From Annona cherimola (Eukaryota; Streptophyta; Magnoliopsida; Magnoliales; Annonaceae), in NCBI GenBank assembly GCA_030490835.1, contig CM059971.1:59568012-59632011 (forward strand): DNA of 64,000 bases, written 5' to 3'. Made by a program: the position numbers and the translations under genes. Under the pieces are notes generated by a model that saw nothing but the letters and a program-made list of their open reading frames with translations, had not been told where the DNA came from and ran no database searches. This document shows, one piece after another, positions 1-11,700 of the stretch (positions are counted from its first letter, which is position 1; each line of letters opens with the position of its first letter).

Positions 1-480
1 TGTCTTAAAAAAGAATGCCATCATAAATTACCAAACATTTTATAAATGGATATACTTTGGTGGCGGAGGTACCGTTGGAGATTTGAATGTATCACCCCAT
101 TTTGAGCCCACTTTGATGATTAAATCAAAATCTTATCCATTGATTTTGTTTTAACATCTTTTATTTTAATACACTGAAAATCGTTTCAATCAAATTCTTA
201 GGTGGGTATGCTAGCTAAAATGTGTATAATCATGTGAAATTAGGAAAAATGCTAAGATCTATTCATAGATGCATTAAAAAGCAACAAAAATTTATGATCA
301 TTTACCCACCAAGGAATAATGTTTAAAGAGGTTTACATGATGAATATACAGTTTTGAAATTGATAGATAAATCAAACCATTTTATTATATTAATTATATA
401 CATTTTCAAACAGGGACATGCCCATCTTTGATTTAGATGAAACTTGGTTTACTAGTCCAAGAAGGCCTATTAACAACTTA

Positions 481-1814
481 GACGGGATGGTGATGAGATA
501 TGCATGAGATGGAATCTCCCATTTCCCAAAAACAGTTTTCTCATTCAAAAAAAATGACCTCTAACTTTTCCCATTTCCCATACATGGTGTCTCTATTCCC
601 ATATAACTTTGCCTATTTCCATACAACTTTTCTCATTCCCAACACGCAACAACACTTCTTCCATCTCACATTCTCATCCAATCCTCACCTAATCCAAGTT
701 CTGACCATATAGAGTGGATTGGATTTTGATCCATTATCAAGGTGGGCCCAAAATAAGGATGGCATATTAAAATTTTCATTAGTACCTACGCCACTAAATT
801 ATTTCCCCTTTATATTTTCTTCAATAAAAAAGAAGTTAAAAAAGTATTTAACATCGAAAACAGAGCAACAGATTTCCAAGCCATTATATCAGCATAGTGA
901 GAAAGAAGATATTCTTTATTGTCTTTATTTAATTATGAGCATATTTACTATCACATGTTTCACAAGGCAACAAAAATTGATATTGTTACCCCCCTCAACC
1001 ATTTTTTGATCCTTAAGTTCTAAATGTTTGATCTTTATGTTCCACTGCCAAAAGTTATTCATGAAAGAAGGAAGTAGAAAAGCAACAAACCTACAACGGC
1101 ATGCAGAAGACCAAGTAAATTAAGTAGAAGCAATTTGCTTATATATGGAATGCTTAAAAGCATAGTTTGAAGTGGAAACATGTGGATAAGTGTCATTCAA
1201 GTTTAATTAACAACAACAAAGCCAATGTGATCCTTATCTTTAGGTCCTTCAAACCCGAGAAAACCCCACAATGATTACCTAAGAAACAAGGACAAGTGGA
1301 ACTTAGTAATTAACAAGGCAAAAGCCGCAGATTTTTTCTCCAGGCTTTTCAACCCTAAAAAGTCCCCACGTAAGACTCTTTAATTAAAAAGGAGATCTAA
1401 ATGAGTTTTAACAGAAAAATAAATAATGAAATTAATAAAACCAATTATTATAATCTTTGTCAATTTTGTAACCATTATCAATGCTGTTCCAAAATCTATA
1501 ATTTGTATGATTTAATTTTTGAATCATACCATTCACATACTTCAAATAGACCTTTCAGAAATTAATTTGAGCACATTATTTGAATTAAAATTAGCAACCT
1601 AAATGATTTAGTGTTCACAGCTTGGATGCGATGAGAACGTGGCATGGAAAAGTGTTATTGTGTGTTAGGAATGGGAAAATGTGTATCGAAATTGGAAAAA
1701 GTTGTATTGGAAATGAAAAAATTATGTTGTTATTTTTTGGGGAATGATAAAAAGTGTTTATGGAAATCAGGAGATTATATCTCATCTTCATCTCATCACC
1801 ATCCCATCTGAGAT
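481..1814. mobile_element. Foldback element with arms of about 200-230 bp (left copy)
   Basis: The left arm (about 481-710, starting GGGATGGTGATGAGAT) is inverted at 1,615-1,812, which ends ATCTCATCACCATCCC. The middle, about 900 bp, is unrecognised. The same element recurs in the right block at about 6,471-7,804, and a degraded single-arm relative lies at about 13,300-13,460. I could not define a target-site duplication. Confidence 0.6.
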
Positions 1815-1977
1815 ATAAACAATTGCTCATTTGATGCAATAAGAACGAAATTGGGTGAAAGGAAAAAGAAAATTTGTACTTGATAGTTATGGCATCTTCA
1901 CAGTGCATGTGAGATATTGAGGGGATGTTTGAGGAGAGTGAAGGATTATTTCCTCTTATGCTTGTTTTGATCATAGG

Positions 1978-3300
1978 GTGTGATAACCCGGTAAGCTGGT
2001 GTTGGTGTTTATGTATTGGAAGAAGCCTACGTAGCTTGTGGTTGGTGTGTTCAGACAGTTAGTGGAAGGGGCTATTCATGGTGTTGAGGGCCAAGTGAGT
2101 TGCCTTACATGTTTCCTTGTACGGGCAGAGGTCTATGCATAGTGGTTGTAGAAAGCCTTGGATGTGGTGGTAATGAAATAGCCTAATGACTTATTTCCTG
2201 GGTGAAAAGAACTCGAGCACGGATTTTTGAGTAAAGTCATGTACATGGCTTATATAAGTTGTCTAACATGTCTACCAAATTAAATTGGTGTGTGAGAGGT
2301 GTTAATCAGGATATTGGTGGTGGTAGTGTAATTTTCAGCTCTTGAGTCGCTTTTAATGGAAAGCGAGCTCGATAAGTTATTTTTGATGGTTGGCATCTTT
2401 TGAGGTGGTTCCTAGCATCGGTGAGATGCCTAGCCTGACTTGGCATGCCCATAGGATGTTATTGGAAGTTTGAGAGTTTAGTTCCACATGTTGATCTGTT
2501 GTGCAGCCTAGTGGATTTCAGGTTCGAAACAACCCAAAATATAATTTTTAGAAAGAAATCTAAATCGTGATCATTGAATGAATAGATTTGATGCTTGATG
2601 CTTGAGGGGTTAGAAATGTGTTCATATGAATGTGGAGACAGTTTAGAATGTTGATTGCACGATTTGAACTATTTTGAGACCGTTTGTAAGTTTTAAATGA
2701 AAGAAGAACCCCAAAGGGTGATTTTTCCTATTTGGCCTCAAGTTCAGATAGGACACATTCCATGTCTATGATTTGCGTCAAGTGATTCCACAGGTACTGG
2801 AAATGTTTTATATGATTTGGGCTATTAAGTTCATTTCATGAGTAGATAAGTGCAAAAAAAGCTAACGGGGTCATATTGTGTATTGAAAATGTCTTGGCGT
2901 ATTGGATAACATCGATGATGTTTTTGACATACATGTAATGTACCAGCGAATATGTTTAGAGGTGGGAGGAGTGCATTGACCACATGATGCATTCGTGTGG
3001 AGTGTTTGGATATGAATTTGGAAGGAACTTCATGAAAATTTAGATTTTGATAAATGGTGAGATTGATTGGTGTATATCACTTGTGATAGTTGGAACAACT
3101 GTACTTGGTGCTAGATAACCGCATTTGGTATTTTTGAAGGTTTAGTATAGTTTTTGTGCGAATTGGAGGTTTGGCCGAAAAGTTGGGAAACTGCAGAATT
3201 TTGGCAGCTTAAATCACCACAATCTGAGTGATATCAAAAAAGAAAAAAAAAATCAGCACAATCTGTGTAATCGAATTTATGAGATATGTTGTATATCATT
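1978..3300 (+). repeat. LTR-like or other unrecognised dispersed repeat in intron
   Basis: A stretch of higher GC beginning TGTGATAACCCGGTAAG, without a coding frame. Its later part shares wording (TTTGGTA..TTT..AGGTTT, GAAAAGTTGGGAAA) with 41,690-41,820 elsewhere in the window, which suggests a dispersed element, possibly LTR sequence. Boundaries are not defined. It is repeated at about 7,968-9,290. Confidence 0.35.
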
Positions 3301-4084
3301 GGATTCATCTCAAAGTCTAGAATCCAACCCAAAAAGAAATATGTAAATCCGAGTTTGCCTTAGGGAGAAACTACTGAAATACTACAATAGCATCAAGCTG
3401 TCAAAAAGCTATTAAACAAAAAATGTAACTTTAAATATTTGTGAACTGTTATGTATATAGAATTATGAGCTGAAATGTTTAAGTAGGTAAATTTTAAAGT
3501 CAGGAATCCAATGCCAAAGATAGACTTTGATGACTTGAAAAGGTAAGAGTTACTAGTGGATGTTAATGAAATATAGATTAGCATTCTTGAATTTGGCTCG
3601 CGTACATTTATTCATGCATCACAGAATTTTCCTTCCCTTTAACTAAGTTTTTGGCCTAAATAAATATAGGCACAGTATGAATTTTGAGGCATTGCAAAAT
3701 CCTCCAACCAAAAGAGAGAGAACAAACAACATAGTATCAAGATTGGATCCTTAGATCATGAACTTCATTAAATTAAAGAAAATGTCCATTTTGTTTATGA
3801 AACGATCATATTCTGATTACTGAAATACAATGTACTACATTGAATGATTAAGTCTTGCACTTTGGAACAGATATAATGAAATTTTTGAAAATATTATGAT
3901 CTCTATTTTCATAGAATTTGCCAAATCCAAACAATTTCTAAGTCCTAAGTGAAATGATAAATAAAGATATTATATGAAATATGCAAAAGTCAACACCATT
4001 ACAGAGTAAGGTCGCTGCTTGGCACGTGATGCTTACAAGTAGCCGTAGTTTAAAAGTATTGATGCATCCATTGGGGAAGCATAC

Positions 4085-4780
4085 CTTCATATTTGTATCA
4101 AGGTCTAGTACGAGACGAACAGGTTTTTGCAAAATATCTGCAGCCATAGCACAAGCCATTGCAATTGGAGCATTTCTATTCAGCTTTCCTCCATACGCAC
4201 CTCCTACGCGCTTGACATTCACCTTTTTAAAATTTAACACAAAAAAAGAGTTCAGTCCACATCTTAGATTTACAAGCAAAACAAAGAAATTTTCAGGCCA
4301 TTAGGGATTTACGGTGATCTTGTGTTGAGGACAGTTCAGTGCCAAAGATACACATCGTTGAACCTGAAATCCCATTTACACGTCAAAAGGCCATGACCAT
4401 GATAAGTAAGTTAGAAAAGCTTCCCTCAAAAAAATATATATACAAGAATCAATAAGAGGTACCAATGAAAATTACCAGTGAAGGATTCTGTGTGGAGGAA
4501 TAAATAGTCATGCATCCCTCTTCACCAGGAATGCACAAAGCCCTTTGTGATTCCATATAAAAGTGGTATTGATGTCCAACTGAGACCTGGAAGAAGTTTT
4601 TCAGTTGAAAACCTCCAATTGACTTGAAATAAGTAAAGAATCATGTGATTTATAGTAGCAAAGCAGCTCTTTGGCAATATGTCAGAAGTTCACAAGTAAG
4701 CAATGACCAACCCACTTAAAGAGTTTTTACCTCTCCCTCAACAATAACATCAGCAACTCCCAAAGAACTTGCCACTTCTC
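4085..4780 (-). pseudogene. Duplicate of gene 1 exons 12-15 (left-hand copy)
   Basis: Exons 12' (4731-4780), 13' (4476-4586), 14' (4313-4363) and 15' (4085-4222) repeat the right-hand exons about 5,992 bp away with the same splice sites. The few dozen differences between the two blocks appear to fall outside the coding parts. If the duplication is a contig overlap, these are simply the same exons from another haplotype. If it is real, the gene has a repeated exon block and its transcript would need to skip one set. I label it a pseudogene only because both sets cannot belong to one ordinary protein. Confidence 0.7.
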
Positions 4781-5575
4781 CTGCACAGAAGTTCCAGTTT
4801 GAATAACTTTTGGAGAAAGAAGAAAGAAGACAAAGTCAATAGAGGTATTAAAGAAAGTCTATACATTGTCTGAAACGGCTTCACTCCTATGAAACTGGAT
4901 GCAACTTGTACCCCCATGGGTCTTGGATTATCCCATTTTTATTTTTATTTTCTCTAGATCATGCATTGTCTTTATAAAAATAAAAAAAATTAAGTGCAAA
5001 AAGTCAACTTGATTGAAAGCTTTTATAATCTATGACAATAAAAAATTTTATTTTAAAGAACCTTCTGCATTTGCACGGGTTGTGTATTATATACAAATAT
5101 AATTAAAATAGATTTTTGTGTCACACAATATTCATGGAGAAGAATATGATGCATGGCTTGGATATAAAAATATATGCGTACATATCAAAAAAGGGAAACC
5201 AAGAGGGCAAAAGTTACACCCAGTTTATATGAAAAATTCATTTACAAAATATATACAAGTAGTAAAACAATAAATTTTCAATTTTTAATGGCCTTTGAAC
5301 TATAAAAAGTTAGGACAATCCCTAAAATTTTTAACATTAGAGGGAAATTCTAATCCTCCCATTCATTCTAATCTCATTGAACATTTTCCAAGAACTATGT
5401 TTTACGTTTACAAGAAAGATTGGAAAAGTGATTCGATGTCACGTGATGAGATAACAGCAATGATCGAGAGTAAATTAAGAAAGGACAAAATAGGTAGCCT
5501 TTTTTATGAAAATAAAAATGCCCCATCAAACCAATTTCATAGAAATGAATTCTTGAAGCTTCTTAGATGGGACCC

Positions 5576-5675
5576 NNNNNNNNNNNNNNNNNNNNNNNNN
5601 NNNNNNNNNNNNNNNNNNNNNNNNNNNNNNNNNNNNNNNNNNNNNNNNNNNNNNNNNNNNNNNNNNNNNNNNNNN
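5576..5675. other. Assembly gap of exactly 100 N
   Basis: A run of 100 unknown bases, a length conventionally used for gaps of unknown size between scaffolded contigs. Open frames read across it are meaningless. Confidence 0.99.
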
Positions 5676-5695
5676 ACAATAGGCAAAAAACCAAC

Positions 5696-5795
5696 CTGAT
5701 TATTGGAAAATGTCCATTTGAATTGCTTTTATCCGACCATCCTTATTTGCTGAAGCCCTATATTTGCATAAGTAAGGACTACGTCCCCCTAGAAG
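5696..5795 (-). CDS. Gene 1 exon 16: molybdopterin domain, probable +1 frameshift
   Basis: The reverse strand after acceptor TACAG reads LLGGRSPYLCKYRASANKDG then RIKAIQMDIF, which fits straight after the NMK of exon 15 (family: 'DMMI.G.RH.....Y.VG...DG.I.A...'). Just before the GTTGGT donor the frame hits TAA. Removing one C would give FNNQ, as in relatives, so the exon is 100 bp where 99 would keep the frame. The exon lies only 20 bp from the N gap, so a base error at a contig tip is a real alternative to a mutation. Confidence 0.75.
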
Positions 5796-8700
5796 CTGTA
5801 AATTGAAAATAAGTACTTTTTGGCAATTTGAAAGGTCATGGAGAATTTTGCAAGATAGAAGATATAAGATAAATCAAGCATATTCCACTACATTAATTAT
5901 TCTTCACTAATCTTCAAAGATATAGAAATGATCATTTTGATACAGAAATAAGGGATGGTGTCCAACATTAATGATTCTTTCGAAAGTTTTGCCTTAAAAA
6001 AGAATGCCATCATAAATTACCAAACATTTTATAAATGGATATACTTTGGTGGCGGAGGGTACCGTTGGAGATTTGAATGTATCACCCCATTTTGAGCCCA
6101 CTTTGATGATTAAATCAAAATCTTATCCATTGATTTTGTTTTAACATCTTTTATTTTAATACACTGAAAATCGTTTCAATCAAATTCTTAGGTGGGTATG
6201 CTAGCTAAAATGTGTATAATCATGTGAAATTAGGAAAAATGCTAAGATCTATTCATAGATGCATTAAAAAGCAACAATAATTTATGATCATTTACCCACC
6301 AAGGAATAATGTTTAAAGAGGTTTACATGATGAATATACAGTTTTGAAATTGATAGATAAATCAAACCATTTTATTATATTAATTATATACATTTTCAAA
6401 CAGGGACATGCCCATCTTTGATTTAGATGAAACTTGGTTTACTAGTCCAAGAAGGCCTATTAACAACTTAGACGGGATGGTGATGAGATATGCATGAGAT
6501 GAAATCTCCCATTTCCCAAAAACAGTTTTCTCATTCAAAAAAAATGACCTCTAACTTTTCCCATTTCCCATACATGGTGTCTCTATTCCCATATAACTTT
6601 GCTTATTTCCATACAACTTTTCTCATTCCCAACACGCAACAACACTTCTTCCATCTCACATTCTCATCCAATCCTCACCTAATCCAAGTTCTAACCATAT
6701 AGAGTGGATTGGATTTTGATCCATTATCAAGGTGGGCCCAAAATAAGGATGGCATATTAAAATTTTCATTAGTACCTACGCCACTAAATTATTTCCCCTT
6801 TATATTTTCTTCAATAAAAAAGAAGTTAAAAAAGTATTTAACATCGAAAACAGAGCAACAGATTTCCAAGCCATTATATCAGCATAGTGAGAAAGAAGAT
6901 ATTCTTTATTGTCTTTATTTAATTATGAGCATATTTACTATCACATGATTTCACAAGGCAACAAAAATTGATATTGTTACCCCCTCAACCATTTTTTGAT
7001 CCTTAAGTTCTAAATGTTTGATCTTTATGTTCCACTGCCAAAAGTTATTCATGAAAGAAGGAAATAGAAAAGCAACAAACCTACAACGGCATGCAGAAGA
7101 CCAAGTAAATTAAGTAGAAGCAATTTGCTTATATATGGAATGCTTAAAAGCATAGTTTGAAGTGGAAACATGTGGATAAGTGTCATTCAAGTTTAATTAA
7201 CAACAACAAAGCCAATGTGATCCTTATCTTTAGGTCCTTCAAACCCGAGAAAACCCCACAATGATTACCTAAGAAACAAGGACAAGTGGAACTTAGTAAT
7301 TAACAAGGCAAAAGCCGCAGATTTTTTCTCCAGGCTTTTCAACCCTAAAAAGTCCCCAGGTAAGACTCTTTAATTAAAAAGGAGATCTAAATGAGTTTTA
7401 ACAGAAAAATAAATAATGAAATTAATAAAACCAATTATTATAATCTTTGTCAATTTTGTAACCATTATCAATGCTGTTCCAAAATCTATAATTTGTATGA
7501 TTTAATTTTTGAATCATACCATTCACATACTTCAAATAGACCTTTCAGAAATTAATTTGACCACATTATTTGAATTAAAATTAGCAACCTAAATGATTTA
7601 GTGTTCACAGCTTGGATGCGATGAGAATGTGGCATGGAAAAGTGTTATTGTGTGTTAGGAATGGGAAAATGTGTATCGAAATTGGAAAAAGTTGTATTGG
7701 AAATGAAAAAATTATGTTGTTATTTTTTGGGGAATGATAAAAAGTGTTTATGGAAATCAGGAGATTATATCTCATCTTCATCTCATCACCATCCCATCTG
7801 AGATATAAACAATTGCTCATTTGATGCAATAAGAACGAAATTGGGTGAAAGGAAAAAGAAAATTTGTACTTGATAGTTATGGCATCTTCACAGTGCATGT
7901 GAGATATTGAGGGGACGTTTGAGGAGAGTGAAGGATTATTTCCTCTTATGCTTGTTTTGATCATAGGGTGTGATAACCCGGTAAGCTGGTGTTGGTGTTT
8001 ATGTATTGGAAGAAGCCTACGTAGCTTGTGGTTGGTGTGTTCAGACAGTTAGTGGAAGGGGCTATTCATGGTGTTGAGGGCCAAGTGAGTTGCCTTACAT
8101 GTTTCCTTGTACGGGCAGAGGTCTATGCATAGTGGTTGTAGAAAGCCTTGGATGTGGTGGTAATGAAATAGCCTAATGACTTATTTCCTGGGTGAAAAGA
8201 ACTCGAGCACGGATTTTTGAGTAAAGTCATGTATATGGCTTATATAAGTTGTCTAACATGTCTACCAAATTAAATTGGTGTGTGAGAGGTGTTAATCAGG
8301 ATATTGGTGGTGGTAGTGTAATTTTCAGCTCTTGAGTCGCTTTTAATGGAAAGCGAGCTCAATAAGTAATTTTTGATGGTTGGCATCTTTTGAGGTGGTT
8401 CCTAGCATTGGTGAGATGCCTAGCATGACTTGGCATGCCCATAGGATGTTATTGGAAGTTTGAGAGTTTAGTTCCACATGTTGATCTGTTGTGCAGCCTA
8501 GTGGATTTCAGGTTCGAAACAACCCAAAATATAATTTTTAGAAAGAAATCTAAATCGTGATCATTGAATGAATAGATTTGATGCTTGATGCTTGAGGGGT
8601 TAGAAATGTGCTCATATGAATGTGGAGACAGTTTAGAATGTTGATTGCATGATTTGAACTATTTTGAGACCGTTTGTAAGTTTTAAATGAAAGAAGAACC

Positions 8701-11700
8701 CCAAAGGGTGATTTTTCCTATTTGGCCTCAAGTTCAGATAGGACACATTCCATGTCTATGATTTGCGTCAAGTGATTCCACAGGTACTGGAAATGTTTTA
8801 TATGATTTGGGCTATTAAGTTCATTTCATGAGTAGATAAGTGCAAAAAAAGCTAAGGGGGTCATATTGTGTATTGAAAATGTCTTGGCCTATTGGATAAC
8901 ATCGATGATGTTTTTGACATACATGTAATGTACCAGCGAATATGTTTAGAGGTGGGAGGAGTGCATTGACCACATGATGCATTCGTGTGGGAGTGTTTGG
9001 ATATGAATTTGGAAGGAACTTCATGAAAATTTAGATTTTGATAAATGGTGAGATTGATTGGTGTATATCACTTGTGATAGTTGGAACAACTGTACTTGGT
9101 GCTAGATAACCGCATTTGGTATTTTTGAAGGTTTAGTATAGTTTTTGTGCGAATTGGAGGTTTGGCTGAAAAGTTGGGAAACTGCAGAATTTTGGCAGCT
9201 TAAATCACCACAATCTGAGTGATATCAAAAAAGAAAAAAAAAATCAGCACAATCTGTGTAATCGAATTTATGAGATATGTTGTATATCATTGGATTCATC
9301 TCAAAGTCTAGAATCCAACCCAAAAAGAAATATGTAAATCCGAGTTTGCCTTAGGGAGAAACTACTGAAATACTACAATAGCATCAAGCTGTCAAAAAGC
9401 TATTAAACAAAAAATGTAACTTTAAATATTTGTGAACTGTTATGTATATAGAATTATGAGCTGAAATGTTTTAAGTAGGTAAATTTTAAAGTCAGGAATC
9501 CAATGCCAAAGATAGACTTTGATGACTTGAAAAGGTAAGAGTTACTAGTGGATGTTAATGAAATATAGATTAGCATTCTTGAATTTGGCTCGCGTACATT
9601 TATTCATGCATCACAGAATTTTCCTTCCCTTTAACTAAGTTTTTGGCCTAAATAAATATAGGCACAGTATGAATTTTGAGGCATTGCAAAATCCTCCAAC
9701 CAAAAGAGAGAAAACAAACAACATAGTATCAAGATTGGATCCTTAGATCATGAACTTCATTAAATTAAAGAAAATGTCCATTTTGTTTATGAAACGATCA
9801 TATTCTGATTACTGAAATACAATGTACTACATTGAATGATTAAGTCTTGCACTTTGGAACAGATATAATGAGATTTTTGAAAATATTATGATCTCTATTT
9901 TCATAGAATTTGCCAAATCCAAACAATTTCTAAGTCCTAAGTGAAATGATAAATAAAGATATTATATGAAATATGCAGAAGTCAACACCATTACAGAGTA
10001 AGGTCGCTGCTTGGCACGTGATGCTTACAAGTAGCCGTAGTTTAAAAGTATTGATGCATCCATTGGGGAAGCATACCTTCATATTTGTATCAAGGTCTAG
10101 TACGAGACGAACAGGTTTTTGCAAAATATCTGCAGCCATAGCACAAGCCATTGCAATTGGAGCATTTCTATTCAGCTTTCCTCCATACGCACCTCCTACG
10201 CGCTTGACATTCACCTTTTTAAAATTTAACACAAAAAAAGAGTTCAGTCCACATCTTAGTTTTACAAGCAAAACAAAGAAATTTTCAGGCCATTAGGGAT
10301 TTACGGTGATCTTGTGTTGAGGACAGTTCAGTGCCAAAGATACACATCGTTGAACCTGAAATCCCATTTACACATCAAAAGGCCATGACCACGATAAGTA
10401 AGTTAGAAAAGCTTCCCTCAAAAAAATATATATATAAGAATCAATAAGAGGTACCAATGAAAATTACCAGTGAAGGATTCTGTGTGGAGGAATAAATAGT
10501 CATGCATCCCTCTTCACCAGGAATGCACAAAGCCCTTTGTGATTCCATATAAAAGTGGTATTGATGTCCAACTGAGACCTGGAAGAAGTTTTTCAGTTGA
10601 AAACCTCCAATTGACTTGAAATAAGTAAAGAATCATGTGATTTATAGTAGCAAAGCAGCTCTTTGGCAATATGTCAGAAGTTCACAAGTAAGCAATGACC
10701 AACCCACTTAAAGAGTTTTTACCTCTCCCTCAACAATAACATCAGCAACTCCCAAAGAACTTGCCACTTCTCCTGCACAGAAGTTCCAGTTTGAATAACT
10801 TTTGTAGAAAGAAGAAAGAAGACAAAGTCAATAGAGGTATTAAAGAAAGTCTATACATTGTCTGAAACGGCTTCACTCCTATGAAACTGGATGCAACTTG
10901 TACCCCCATGGGTCTTGGATTATCCCATTTTTATTTTTATTTTCTCTAGATCATGCATTGTCTTTATAAAAAAAAAAAATTTAAGTGCAAAAAGTCAACT
11001 TGATTGAAAGCTTTTATAATCTATGACAATAAAAAATTTTATTTTAAAGAACCTTCTGCATTTGCACGGGTTGTGTATTATATACAAATATAATTAAAAT
11101 AGATTTTTGTGTCACACAATATTCATGGAGAAGAATATGATGCATGGCTTGGATATAAAAGTATATGCGTACATATCAAAAAAGGGAAACCAAGAGGGCA
11201 AAAGTTACACCCAGTTTATATGAAAAATTCATTTACAAAATATATACAAGTAGTAAAACAATAAATTTTCAATTTTTAATGGCCTTTGAACTATAAAAAG
11301 TTAGGACCATCCCTAAAATTTTTAACATTAGAGGGAAATTCTAATCCTCCCATTCATTCTAATCTCATCGAACATTTTCCAAGAACTATGTTTTACGTTT
11401 ACAAGAAAGATTGGAAAAGTGATTCGATGTCACGTGATGAGATAACAGCAATGATCGAGAGTAAATTAAGAAAGGACAAAATAGGTAGCCTTTTTTATGA
11501 AAATAAAAATGCCCCATCAAACCAATTTCGTAGAAATGAATTCTTGAAGCTTCTTAGATGGGACCCACCTCAGTGATGAAATAAAATCTACGTACTTAAA
11601 ATATATAAATATATATATAATCATATGTAAAATATAAAAAATCGCTTAGATATATTCTTACAAAATTATCAAAATTTCAAATAAAAGATCGCAAAAAATA

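Larger units (their letters stand above)
1..5575. repeat. Left copy of a 5.58-kb near-identical block
   Basis: Matches 5,990-11,566 along its full length with an offset of 5,990-5,992. By eye there are about 40 single-base differences and small indels, so roughly 99% identity. It ends abruptly at the N gap, in the same GGGACCC where the right copy continues. Contents: intron sequence of gene 1, a foldback element (481-1814), an LTR-like stretch from about 1,980 to 3,300, and duplicate exons 12-15. Confidence 0.95.
5990..11566. repeat. Right copy of the 5.58-kb near-identical block
   Basis: Partner of 1-5,575, carrying the same exons 12-15. The sequence continues past 11,566 into the rest of intron 11, and on its left side into exon 16 and then the gap. 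This is the arrangement expected if a left contig ending at 5,575 overlaps a right contig starting at 5,676 and the two were not merged. Confidence 0.95.

Noticed and set aside
2500..2535. Possible tRNA-like A box and B box (AGCCTAGTGG and GGTTCGAAAC)
   Set aside because: The boxes are under 20 bp apart, too close for a tRNA or tRNA-derived SINE, and no cloverleaf could be drawn.
5295..5806. Open frames reading across the N gap
   Set aside because: They contain unknown residues from the gap and have no recognisable similarity. The 96-codon frame also present at 11,286-11,576 is kept only because the block is duplicated.
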